45,050 nt of DNA. Origin: Bradyrhizobium huanghuaihaiense. GTDB lineage: Bacteria; Pseudomonadota; Alphaproteobacteria; Rhizobiales; Xanthobacteraceae. Position numbers and translations under genes: made by a program. The stretch is taken from NCBI RefSeq assembly GCF_007830635.1, contig NZ_VLLA01000003.1, forward strand, positions 501,003-546,052, in the 5' to 3' direction. Position 1 is the first letter of the stretch, and each line of letters starts with the position of its first letter. Below are positions 35,990 through 44,642 of this stretch, one piece after another. The notes beneath the pieces are model-generated. The model worked only from the letters and a program-made list of their open reading frames with translations. It was not told the origin of the DNA and searched no databases.

Positions 35990-37357
35990 ATGACGTACGC
36001 ACAGAGCGGTCGGAGTCCGACCAGCCGTCGCAGCTTCGTCAGGGGATTGGGGGCGGCGGGCGCAATCTTGCCGGCGCTGGGCGCGTTGCCACGCTGGGGC
36101 TTCGCCGAGGATCGCGCAGCGACCTACGCCAACGCGAACATCGATTGGAAGCAGTTTGCGGGGCAGACCATCTCTCTTTCGGGCGCCATCCATCCCTGGT
36201 CGAATGCGATCACGCCGCTGCTGCCGGAATTCACCCGGCTCACCGGCATCAACGTCACGATCGATTTCCAACTCGAAACCACATTCCTCGGCGCCTTGCC
36301 GATCAAACTCGCCCGCGGCAGCGCGACGCCCGACGTATTCATGTTCACGACCTATGGCCAGGGCATCTCGGGAGGATGGCTCGAGCCATTGAACGGCTAT
36401 TATTCCAATAGATCGCTGACCGATCTCAGCTGGTATGACGAGAGCGACCTGCTCAAGACGGCTCGGGCCTTCCCGCTGTGGTCCGACGGCGAACGGTACG
36501 CCATACCGATCACCTCCGAAGCGATGACCATGTTCATCAACGGCGACGCGCTGGCAACCAAGAACCTGCCGGTTCCGCAGACGTTCGAAGAGCTGCTTGT
36601 GACCGCCAAGGCGCTCAAGTCCAGCGAGATGTCGGGGATCGCCATGCGGGCCCAGGCCAGCGGCAATTCCTCTCCGCCGGCCATGGGCTTCTTGTTCTCT
36701 TACGGCGGCGCCATGATCAAGGACAACAAGGCCGTGTTCGCAAGCCCCGAAGCGATCGCGGCCGTCGAGATGTACGGACGCCTGCTCAGCCAGGCCGGGC
36801 CTGGCGGCGTCGGCAGCTATGAATGGTACCACGTGCTGGACGACTTCCTGCAAGGACGGACTGCCGTCGCGATCGACAGCAGCAATTTCGCGACCGACAT
36901 CTCCAATCCGGCCAGGAGTCGCGTCGCGAAGCAGGCCCAGTTTGCGGTCTTTCCGCATGTCCCTGGTCGCGCCCCCGTGCCCTTCATGTCGCACTGGCAG
37001 GCCTGCATCAATTCAAAATCACGAAACAAGCGGGCAGCTTTCCTGTTCCTGCTCTGGGCGACAAGCAAGCCGACATCGCTGCAGACTGCGGCAGCAGGGC
37101 TGGCGACGACACGCGTGTCGGCGTGGTCCAGCGAGGGCTTCAAGAAGGCATTCGGCCCGCAAGCCGCCGAGGCGGCGCTGACCAATTTGCAAAATGCCGA
37201 TGTCGACCGCGCCAAGGCGATACTCTTCCATCCGCAATCGCGACCGATCCTCGATGCGTTCATGATCGGCGTCAATGAAGTGGTCAACGGCGAGAAATCG
37301 GCAAAGGACGCCATGACCGGTGCAGCCGCGCAGGCCAATGCGGCGATCCGCGGCTAG
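35990..37357 (+). CDS. Tat-exported extracellular solute-binding protein (orphan)
   Basis: A family-1-type (sugar/polyol ABC) solute-binding protein, 455 residues, with a twin-arginine signal (SRRSFVRGLGAAGAILPALG, cleaved near GFA/EDRA). The mature part has ITPLLPEFTRLTGINVTIDF, TPDVFMFTTYGQGIS, PLWSDGERYAIPITSEAMTM and VPQTFEELLVTAKAL, which follow the maltose-binding-like fold. No permease or ATPase genes are near, so it is an orphan binding protein or part of a sensor system. GGGAGAGG before 35990 decides the start over an ATG at 35966. Confidence 0.87.
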   Translation: MTYAQSGRSPTSRRSFVRGLGAAGAILPALGALPRWGFAEDRAATYANANIDWKQFAGQTISLSGAIHPWSNAITPLLPEFTRLTGINVTIDFQLETTFLGALPIKLARGSATPDVFMFTTYGQGISGGWLEPLNGYYSNRSLTDLSWYDESDLLKTARAFPLWSDGERYAIPITSEAMTMFINGDALATKNLPVPQTFEELLVTAKALKSSEMSGIAMRAQASGNSSPPAMGFLFSYGGAMIKDNKAVFASPEAIAAVEMYGRLLSQAGPGGVGSYEWYHVLDDFLQGRTAVAIDSSNFATDISNPARSRVAKQAQFAVFPHVPGRAPVPFMSHWQACINSKSRNKRAAFLFLLWATSKPTSLQTAAAGLATTRVSAWSSEGFKKAFGPQAAEAALTNLQNADVDRAKAILFHPQSRPILDAFMIGVNEVVNGEKSAKDAMTGAAAQANAAIRG

Positions 37358-37398
37358 CGGCTGATCGAAACGACGATGCTGGCTGGGAAGGTCGGACT

Positions 37399-37516
37399 CG
37401 TAGGGTGGGTTAGCCGAAGGCGTAACCCACCACTGTCTATCTCCGCGGAAGCAAAGGAGGTGGGTTACGCCCAGCGGACTGCGCTTCGCGCAGCCGCAGA
37501 GCTAACCCACCCTACG
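37399..37516. repeat. 118-bp palindromic repeat, copy 2
   Basis: Ends CGTAGGGTGG (37399-37408) and CCACCCTACG (37507-37516) are perfect reverse complements. Its reverse complement aligns with the copy at 27943-28058 over the full length with few differences. Fills most of the gap between the solute-binding protein gene and the convergent LVIVD gene. Confidence 0.88.
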
Positions 37517-37522
37517 CGTTGC

Positions 37523-38848
37523 TCACCCCTGATATTGCAGCACGTGCATGCCGGCGTTCCAGTCGGAGACGAACATCAGCCCGTCGGGCCGGACGTAGGC
37601 GTCGCAAGTCTTGGCTGCGAGGGCGATATTCGGCCGTGGGTCGATGAGCTTCTTCGGCGTCGGCGGCACCCAGTACGCGATCTCCTTGGGCGCGAAGGCA
37701 TCCTTGACGTCGAACACTCTCACACCGGCATTGTTGTAGGTCGCGAAGATCGTCTCCTCGCTCTGGAACGAGCCCGGGCGGTTCTCGTGGAGATTATGCG
37801 GGCCGAAGGTGCCGCTGGTGCAGAAGTCGCGCTCGCGCGGGGTCGGCAAGGTTGCGATCGGCACCGGGTTCTCGGGCGCGCGCACGTCGAGCACGAAGGT
37901 GTGGAACAGGCCCTTGGCGCATTTCTCCGCGTTGGCTTCGTCCGCGACGATCGCAAGCTGTCGCTTGGGCAACGGCAACGGCGTATGCGTGCCGCCGGCG
38001 AAGGGCGGCGACCAGTTGATATGGGACAGCAGCTTTGGATTGGCGGGATCGCTGATGTCGTGGACGGTGAAGCCGCCATCGCGCCAGGCCGCATAGCCGC
38101 GATCGCCTGCCGTGATCATATGATGAAGCGCGAAGCGCTTGCCCTTGGGCGTCGGCGGCTCGCCGGCCGCGCGGTTCATACCGGGCAGCCACCATTTCGC
38201 GACGACCTCCGGCTTCGTGATGGTCTTGAGATCGACCACGCACAGGATGTGGTCGGTGAAACCGTCGAAATGCGCCGACACATAGGCATAGCGGCCGCCG
38301 GGCCACCACAGCCGGTTGATGCCGAAGCCGGGCATTTCGAGGAACGCGATCTCGCGCATCTCGCCTGGTGTCGAGATGTCATGGATCGACAGGCCGGAGC
38401 GGAATTTCTTGGCCTTGGTGATGCTGTCGACCAGCGTGTTCTCGAAATAGCCGCGCATGTTGTCGTAGGACTGCATCGCGACGATGTTGGCGCCGTTGGC
38501 AACCAGCAGCAGGTCCTCCGCCGCCTGCAAATGATGGGTGCGAGTGTATTGCCCCGCGGTGAAGAAATTGACCGGCTTCAGCGCACGCGGATCGGAGGCG
38601 TCCAGGATCGTCACGCCGTCGCTGAACATGTGCCCGACATAGACGTGCTGCCGGTTGAACATCACCTGCACGCTGTCGGGCCGGCCGCCGATGTCGCTGT
38701 AGGAGACGTGCTGGATGCCCTTGCCGATGCCCTCCGGCGGAATGTCAGGCTCTGAAGCCGACGCGGATTTCGGCCACCCCGACAGCGCGGCGGCTCCGAA
38801 CACACCCGACAATTGCTGAAGGTGGCGGCGGCGAGAGACTTGAGGCAT
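37523..38848 (-). CDS. LVIVD repeat-type exported beta-propeller protein
   Basis: A 441-residue protein with an N-terminal export signal (SRRRHLQQLSGVFGAAALSG, Tat-like) and repeated blade-like units such as HVYVGHMFSDGVTILDASDP, DGGFTVHDISDPANPKLLSH and NNAGVRVFDVKDAFAPKEIA, which match the LVIVD/choice-of-anchor beta-propeller pattern (ISDPxNPxxL). It is probably periplasmic and binding rather than catalytic. Its role is unknown. The start is ATG at 38848 with GGGGGG six bases upstream; the frame extends further but into non-coding sequence. The acyl-CoA synthetase gene lies upstream on the same strand. Confidence 0.83.
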   Translation of the reverse strand: MPQVSRRRHLQQLSGVFGAAALSGWPKSASASEPDIPPEGIGKGIQHVSYSDIGGRPDSVQVMFNRQHVYVGHMFSDGVTILDASDPRALKPVNFFTAGQYTRTHHLQAAEDLLLVANGANIVAMQSYDNMRGYFENTLVDSITKAKKFRSGLSIHDISTPGEMREIAFLEMPGFGINRLWWPGGRYAYVSAHFDGFTDHILCVVDLKTITKPEVVAKWWLPGMNRAAGEPPTPKGKRFALHHMITAGDRGYAAWRDGGFTVHDISDPANPKLLSHINWSPPFAGGTHTPLPLPKRQLAIVADEANAEKCAKGLFHTFVLDVRAPENPVPIATLPTPRERDFCTSGTFGPHNLHENRPGSFQSEETIFATYNNAGVRVFDVKDAFAPKEIAYWVPPTPKKLIDPRPNIALAAKTCDAYVRPDGLMFVSDWNAGMHVLQYQG

Positions 38849-38925
38849 CGGTTTCCCCCCATTTTTTTGAAGGGATGATGCTCGCATGACGCGAGGCATG
38901 CAAGCCTCGCGTCGCCCGACCTCGC

Positions 38926-40833
38926 CTAGACCTGCACCACCTCGTGCCGCATCACGAACGGCGCCAGCAGCGTATGCACCTCGCCGGCGACGATCTCGCG
39001 CTGGTCCGCCGGCACGCCTGCAAGCGTCACGGTGGCGATCGAGCCGTGGCTGCCATGCGCACCGACCTTCACCTTGCAGTCGATGCCACGCTCGGCGAGC
39101 GGCGCCAGCACCTTGGTGAACACGCGCTGCGCCGCGTCCCAGCGCAGCTGCGGCTTGAACACCTTGCCGACGCCGGTCACCGGCATCGGATCGATCGGGA
39201 TGACCTGCACCGGAACGGCGGCGCGCTCCGGCGTGCGCTCGCGCACCCACGTCTCCAATTCGCCCGGCTCGACGCTGGCGCCTGGTTTCAGCTGCACGTA
39301 GCCCACGGGGAGTTCACCCGCGTAAGCGTCGGGCTGGCCGACCACCGCGGCGAAGCCCACGGCGGGATGGCGGAACATGATCTCCTCGATCGGCGCCGGA
39401 TCGATGTTGTGGCCGCCGCGGATCACGAGGTCCTTGGCGCGCCCGGTGATCCAGAGATAGCCGTCGGCATCGAGGCGCCCGAGATCGCCGGAATTGACCC
39501 AGACCTCATCGACGAAGGCGCCCTTGTTGTGCCCGTCGTTGAGGTAGCCGCCGAAGACGCCGGGTCCCGCCATGATGACGACGCCGATCTCGTCCGGTGC
39601 GCAATCGCGGATCAGGCGGCCGTCGGCATCGAGCTGCACGATCCGCACGCGCGCATAAGGCATGGGAAGGCCGACCGAACCGAGCCGGATCGGCCGCCCC
39701 GGATAGGCCAGCGTGTGCACGCTCGAGGTCTCGGTCATGCCGTAGACCTCGACCACCGGCAGCTTCAGCTTGTCCTGGATCGCCGAGCCCACGGCGACCG
39801 GGATCGCCGAGCCGCCGCCGGCGGCATATTTCAGGCTGGAGATGTCCGCATTGCCCGGCGGCACGGCAAGCGTCGCAGCCAGCACCGTCGGCACGCTCGA
39901 CAGCGCCTCGGGCTTATAGCGCTCGACCAATCCCCAGATGTTCTTCACCGAATTCGGATTGCGCCAGCCGCTCGGCGACAGCACGACCAGTGAGCCGCCG
40001 CTCGACAGCATCAACAGCACCTGCGTCAGCGATCCCCCGACATGAAACAACGGCATGCCGAACAGCAAATTAGAGCCGGGCTTCGACTTGAGCAGCAGGC
40101 TGAGCGCCCAGGCCTGGTAGACCTGGTTGGCGTGGGTATGCCGCACCAGTTTTGGCGTGCCGGTGGTGCCGCCGGTGTGGAAATAGGGGGCTATATCGGC
40201 CCCCGAAATCTTGCGCCCGCTGATAAGCCGGTCCGCCGGCTGCTGCTTGATCAGGTCGTTGAACGCAAAGATGCCCTTGTCCGGATCGCCGCCACCAAAC
40301 ACCTGCACGATCGCCTTGAGGTGCTTCAGCTGCGGGCGGATCTGCTCGACCTTCTGCCAGATGTCGGTGCCGGGCATCGGCCCGAGCGCCACCAGGATCT
40401 TCGTATCCACCGCCTCCAGGATCTCCGCGATCTGGTGCGGCTCCAGCAGCGGATTGACGGGATTGGCGATGCCGGCAGCTTCCGCACCGAACAGCGTCAC
40501 GAAGGCATCAGGCACCAGCGGCAGCATGAAGCTGATGACATCGCCCTTTTCCGCGCCGAGCGCGTGAAACATGTTGGCGGCTTGCGTCACACGCGCAATG
40601 AAGTCGCGGTAGGTGACCACGACCGGCGTGTCGGACGGATCGGCATTCTGCAGGAACTGGATCGCCGCACCATCAGGGTTGCGCGCCGCACCGAGCTTGA
40701 TGGCGTCGTACGTGCTCTCGGCCGCGACGCGGTCCGCGTAAGGGACCTGCTCGAAGGCCCGGACCTCATCGTCGGTCAAAAAGTCCGGATAGTCGTTGCC
40801 GATCAGCCGATCGAGCGCATGGATGCCCGCCAT
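38926..40833 (-). CDS. Acyl-CoA synthetase (ANL superfamily)
   Basis: A 635-residue AMP-forming synthetase that activates a carboxylic acid with ATP and CoA. It contains the P-loop-like YFHTGGTTGTPKLVRHTHAN (about residues 217-236), the adenylate-binding YGMTETSSV, WVNSGDLGRLDADGYLWITG, GRAKDLVIRGGHNIDP, and the catalytic Lys in VTGVGKVFKP. Overall it resembles long- or medium-chain fatty-acid:CoA ligases of Rhizobiales; substrate not determinable. The frame is open to 41250, but the ATG at 40833 has GGGAGGAC upstream. It is divergent from the SecD-like gene. Confidence 0.92.
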   Translation of the reverse strand: MAGIHALDRLIGNDYPDFLTDDEVRAFEQVPYADRVAAESTYDAIKLGAARNPDGAAIQFLQNADPSDTPVVVTYRDFIARVTQAANMFHALGAEKGDVISFMLPLVPDAFVTLFGAEAAGIANPVNPLLEPHQIAEILEAVDTKILVALGPMPGTDIWQKVEQIRPQLKHLKAIVQVFGGGDPDKGIFAFNDLIKQQPADRLISGRKISGADIAPYFHTGGTTGTPKLVRHTHANQVYQAWALSLLLKSKPGSNLLFGMPLFHVGGSLTQVLLMLSSGGSLVVLSPSGWRNPNSVKNIWGLVERYKPEALSSVPTVLAATLAVPPGNADISSLKYAAGGGSAIPVAVGSAIQDKLKLPVVEVYGMTETSSVHTLAYPGRPIRLGSVGLPMPYARVRIVQLDADGRLIRDCAPDEIGVVIMAGPGVFGGYLNDGHNKGAFVDEVWVNSGDLGRLDADGYLWITGRAKDLVIRGGHNIDPAPIEEIMFRHPAVGFAAVVGQPDAYAGELPVGYVQLKPGASVEPGELETWVRERTPERAAVPVQVIPIDPMPVTGVGKVFKPQLRWDAAQRVFTKVLAPLAERGIDCKVKVGAHGSHGSIATVTLAGVPADQREIVAGEVHTLLAPFVMRHEVVQV

Positions 40834-41077
40834 GGAATTTCGTCCTCCCTCAGATTTCTCGCCCCTTTGTCTTTTGACATTTTGGTTTGGCGAGACCCGG
40901 CCGATGGCCAGCCGAGCGGGACCACAATGAGGGATGATTTGGCGCTCGTCCATGGCCTGGGCGGCTGCGGCGACACCGCCGGATCGAACGGAATTTGAAC
41001 CTCCGCACCCGATCGGGGGACCAAGAACTGGCATCAGATTCGCCTGCCAGCGTCCTGCCGCAAGACTTAAGGTGATC

Positions 41078-42160
41078 ATGATCACGCCCCTGTGGAATCG
41101 CATTGCACCGCTGATCGTCGCGTTTGCGATGGCGTCGGCGATCCCCCTGCCCCGCACAGCGCTCGCCGCGGATAGCCAGCTCGAGAAGATGCGCGCCAAG
41201 ATCGCGGCCTTCATCGGCGACAAGATGGAGAAGCTGGGCGGCTCGCGCATCGTTTACAAAGTGGACGCCGATGGCTTGCACGAGAGTGCCGTCACGGACC
41301 TCCGCGACGACGTCTACAAGACCCTGCGCGAGGGCAAGATCGCCTTCTCGGGTCTTGCGATCCGCGACGGTGGCGTCGAGGTGAAGGTCGCAGACGCCAA
41401 GGGCCGCGAGGAGCTGAAGCGCAAGCTCGCGGCGGCCGCGGAGGGGTTGCCCGCGCATGCCCTCTCCGTGACCGACGGCGGCGACGGGCAGGTCAAGCTC
41501 AAGCCGACTGACGCCGCATCCGCCGCAGGGCTGCGCGACCTCGTCGAAGATTCCATCGCGATGATCGAGCAGCGCCTCAAGGATGCCGGCATCAAGCTCG
41601 CCAGCGCCCAGCCTGATGGCACCGACCGCATCCGCATCTTCGTCCCAGGGATGATGGAGCCCGAGCGCGTCACCGCGATCTTCGCCACGAAGGTCAAGGT
41701 CAGCTTCCGCATGGTCGACATCTCAATGCCGGCGGAACAGGCGCAGTCCGGCACACCGCCCGCGGGCACGGAAGTCCTGCTCGGCTTCAAGGACAGGCGC
41801 CCTTATCTTGTTGCCAAGGACAGTGCGCTCGACGGCGACGACATCAGCTATGCGGGCCCGGGGTTCGCGAGCAGCACGAACGAACCGATCGCCTCGTTCC
41901 GCTTCAACGGACGCGGCGCGCGGCGTTTCGCCCACATCACCGAAGAGAACATTGGAAAGCCCTTCGCCATCGTGCTCGACGACAAGGTGATCTCCGCCCC
42001 GGTGATCCGCGAGCCCATCACCGGGGGCTCCGGCCAGATTTCAGGCAATTTCACCCTGGAGGAAGCAAGCAGCGTCGCCATGTTGCTGCGCGCCGGGTCG
42101 CGGCCCGGTCGCCTTGCCCTGGTCGAACAGCAGGTGATCCAGCCCGCCGCCAAGCCCTGA
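41078..42160 (+). CDS. Exported SecD P1-like protein without membrane domain
   Basis: 360 residues: a signal peptide (MITPLWNRIAPLIVAFAMAS, cleaved near ALA/ADS) and then only the periplasmic P1 region of SecD. The base includes SIAMIEQRLKDAGI and FVPGMMEPERV, and the head includes YAGPGFASSTNEPIASFRFN, TEENIGKPFAIVLDDKVISA and ISGNFTLEEASSVAMLLRAG. In true SecD, the transmembrane part would begin just after VEQQVIQPA; here the protein stops. It cannot be a translocase by itself, so the role is unknown. AAGG five bases before 41078 sets the start. Confidence 0.85.
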   Translation: MITPLWNRIAPLIVAFAMASAIPLPRTALAADSQLEKMRAKIAAFIGDKMEKLGGSRIVYKVDADGLHESAVTDLRDDVYKTLREGKIAFSGLAIRDGGVEVKVADAKGREELKRKLAAAAEGLPAHALSVTDGGDGQVKLKPTDAASAAGLRDLVEDSIAMIEQRLKDAGIKLASAQPDGTDRIRIFVPGMMEPERVTAIFATKVKVSFRMVDISMPAEQAQSGTPPAGTEVLLGFKDRRPYLVAKDSALDGDDISYAGPGFASSTNEPIASFRFNGRGARRFAHITEENIGKPFAIVLDDKVISAPVIREPITGGSGQISGNFTLEEASSVAMLLRAGSRPGRLALVEQQVIQPAAKP

Positions 42161-42416
42161 GGCGGTGACCGCCCCGTTCCCCTTATCAGGGCCGTCCGAA
42201 TCCGTCCACGACGCCAAAGCCGCACCCCGCGCCCCCGAATCACGGGCGCTTCACGGGTCATACGCACAACCAACGGGCAATTGCCGAAACGCCCGATCAG
42301 GCTAAAATTTGCCTCTTGCGGCATGACGGCTGAACGCTTCATTTCAAGCGGTCGTCATTCGATTTCGGCTATACGAATACCGAGCAGGACTGAAGGCCTT
42401 ACACGGGGTTAGTACC

Positions 42417-43223
42417 ATGCCGTCCGGCAGCGCAGACATATCCTCGATCCTCGACCGCATTCTCGATGCGGCCACGGACAACCTCAGGATCGCCAAGATC
42501 CTGGTCCAGATGGGCCTCGATCCCGACAACGTCACCTACGACGCGATCTTCAACCGGCTGCTGGAGATCTTTGTCCACAACATCACGTTCGCCAATTTGT
42601 TCGCCGCGGTCGGCGCCGGCTTCTTCGTCGCCACGCTCCTGATGCGGACGATGGTGCCCCTGCGGGTGGCCAACATGATCGGCTGCGCGTTCTTCGCCGC
42701 TTTCGGCGCACTCACTGCCAACGTCTCGACGTTCCTGCTCTATCTTCTCTTGCTTCCGATCAACGCTCTTCGCCTGCGGCAGATGCTCAAGCTGGTCAAG
42801 AAGGCGCGCCATGCGGCCGAGGGCGACATGTCGATCGAATGGCTCAAGCCGTTCATGACCGAGCGCAAATATCGCCGCGGCGACACGCTGTTCAAGCTGG
42901 GCGATCCGGCCAAGGAGATGCTGCTCACGGTCACCGGCAAATTCCTGGTCAAGGAGATCAACGTCGAGATTCTGCCGGGAGCGCTGATGGGCGAGCTCGG
43001 CTTCCTCACGCCGGACAACCGCCGCACCGGAACGATCGAATGCATCGAGGACGGACAGGTGCTGACGATCACCTATGATCGGCTGCTCGAGATCTACTTC
43101 CAGGACCCGCAGTTCGGCTACTACTTCCTGGTGCTGACCAGCCAGCGCCTCCTGCAGAACATCGATCGCCTGCAGAAGCAGCTCAACGCGGCGCGGGCGA
43201 CGACCACCAACAGGATCGCCTGA
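42417..43223 (+). CDS. Membrane-anchored cyclic nucleotide-binding domain protein
   Basis: A 268-residue protein with two to three helices near residues 57-80 (FANLFAAVGAGFFVATLLM), 85-100 and 103-117. A cNMP-binding-type beta-barrel follows (about 140-235: KYRRGDTLFKLGDPAKEMLL, GALMGELGFLTPDNRRTGTI). The helix-then-CNB layout resembles Popeye-domain-like proteins and unusual bacterial CNB proteins. Whether it binds cAMP or cGMP is unclear, as the phosphate-binding segment (MGELGFLTPDNRRTGT) is only a partial match to the standard. No DNA-binding domain is present, so it is not a CRP-type regulator. Confidence 0.8.
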   Translation: MPSGSADISSILDRILDAATDNLRIAKILVQMGLDPDNVTYDAIFNRLLEIFVHNITFANLFAAVGAGFFVATLLMRTMVPLRVANMIGCAFFAAFGALTANVSTFLLYLLLLPINALRLRQMLKLVKKARHAAEGDMSIEWLKPFMTERKYRRGDTLFKLGDPAKEMLLTVTGKFLVKEINVEILPGALMGELGFLTPDNRRTGTIECIEDGQVLTITYDRLLEIYFQDPQFGYYFLVLTSQRLLQNIDRLQKQLNAARATTTNRIA

Positions 43224-43230
43224 TTTCCGT

Positions 43231-43871
43231 TCAGCTCAACAGCAGCGCCATGCCGGGATCGCCCTTCTCCATCGCGCGTCGATAGGCCGCCCGTGCACTG
43301 ACGCGGCCGAGATATTTGACCACGTTCGGGCAGCGCGACAGATCATAGAGCTGGAAGTAGCGCATCGTGGTGAGCGAGAAGCCCGTCATGATGTCGGCAG
43401 TGGTGAAGGTCTTGCCCGCCAGATATTCGGCATCGCGAACGCGCGCATCGACCAGATCGAAGGCGCGGTCGACGCGCCCCCTGGTCGCGACCAGCATCGG
43501 GTTGTCCTCGGCGAGCTTGAGCCGGTTCAGGATCATAAGCCGACCCATGCCGGCCTGCAGCGTGCCGTTGGCGAGTGAAACCAGTACAGAAACTGCGCGA
43601 AGTCAGGATCGTCCGGGCGGAGTGCGAGGCGGCCATTGCCGTATTTCGCCATGAGGTAATCGACGATGGCGCCGGATTCGGCGAGCACGAGATCGCCGTC
43701 GGTGATGACGGGCGCGGCCCCGATCGGGTGCAGCGCCTTGTAGTCGGGCGGCGCCAGCATGGTGACGGGATCGCGGGTGTAGCGCTTCAGCGCGTAGGGG
43801 ATTTCGAGCTCTTCGCACAGCCAGACGATGCGCTCGGACTGCGACTTGCCGAGATGATGGACCGTGAGCAT
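43231..43871 (-). pseudogene. Glutathione S-transferase, frameshifted
   Basis: The N-terminal half (start ATG 43871, AGGAGG upstream) reads MLTVHHLGKSQSERIVWLCE, has the GSH-binding region (APVITDGDLVLAESGAIVDY) and ends its frame at 43533. The C-terminal half continues from about 43577 in another frame, MGRLMILNRLKLAEDN through to the stop at 43231. The join is near 43574-43584, where one base appears missing in CACTCGCCAACGG (minus strand); adding one restores YWFH-x-ANGTLQAGMGRLM and a normal length of about 213 residues. Either a true recent pseudogene or a sequencing error. Confidence 0.85.
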
Positions 43872-43947
43872 GGCGCCTCCTGTGACCCGCGAGTTGAACT
43901 GGTTGCATATTAACCGGTGGAAAGAGCGCGCACGAAACTCCGCTCTC

Positions 43948-44080
43948 GTGCCCCGGACGCTGCGCAGCACGAAGTGATGCGCTGCAGAGCCGGGGCCCAT
44001 GTTACAGCGGGCACCGTGGCCTGCATGGGTCCCGGCTCTGCGCAGCAACGCTAAGGAGCGTTGCAGCGCGTCCGGGACAC
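43948..44080. repeat. Long palindromic intergenic repeat
   Basis: GTGCCCCGGACGC (43948-43960) pairs with GCGTCCGGGACAC (44068-44080) and long stretches in between also pair (GAGCCGGGGCCCAT with ATGGGTCCCGGCTC). One of the common Bradyrhizobium-type dispersed repeats by style. It lies between the glutathione S-transferase and the cytochrome gene and is non-coding. Confidence 0.8.
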
Positions 44081-44090
44081 GGGACCGAGC

Positions 44091-44642
44091 CTACCCCGCC
44101 TCGTCCGTCACCATCCGCGCCACCACGCGGTCGCGACGGATGAAGTGGTGCCAGATGGCGGCGACGACGTGAACCGCGATCAGGGCCAGCAGCACATAGG
44201 CAAAGAGGATGTGGCGATCCTCATAGGCGCGCGCGGCCTCGCGGTCGGGAGAGGTGAATTGCGGCACGCGAAACAGGCCGAAGAAATCCGAATAATCCGG
44301 CGTGTGCGCGCCGGAATGCGCCCAGCCAAGCAGGATCACGACGATGACGGCAAGATACAGCGCGCCATGACTGATGCGGGCGAGGAGCTTCTGCCAGGGC
44401 TGGCTGTCGGCCGGCAAAGCCGGCGTCGGATTGGCGACGCGCCAGACCAGGCGCAGCACGGTGAGCAGCAGGATCGCATAGCCGATATCGGCGTGGATCG
44501 AGCGGTAGAAGAAGCGGTCAGGGCGCGCCGGGATGTGGTTCATCCACCAGCCGAAGCCGATCATGCCGATGATCGTCAGCGCCAGGATCCAGTGCAGCCA
44601 ACGGGAAATGCTGCCCCAGCCGGCATTCGTGTTTCTGATCAT
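44091..44642 (-). CDS. Cytochrome b561 family protein
   Basis: A 183-residue four-helix di-haem membrane cytochrome (CybB/YodB-like). Helices begin near SRWLHWILALTIIGMIGFGW, SIHADIGYAILLLTVLRLVW, SHGALYLAVIVVILLGWAHS and ILFAYVLLALIAVHVVAAIW. The His residues in WLHW, SIHADIG, SHGAL and AVHVVAAIWHH are the expected haem ligands. It probably passes electrons between quinone and periplasmic acceptors. The ATG at 44642 has GGGGAG six bases upstream; an upstream ATG exists but has no better support. No partner gene is adjacent in this window. Confidence 0.9.
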   Translation of the reverse strand: MIRNTNAGWGSISRWLHWILALTIIGMIGFGWWMNHIPARPDRFFYRSIHADIGYAILLLTVLRLVWRVANPTPALPADSQPWQKLLARISHGALYLAVIVVILLGWAHSGAHTPDYSDFFGLFRVPQFTSPDREAARAYEDRHILFAYVLLALIAVHVVAAIWHHFIRRDRVVARMVTDEAG

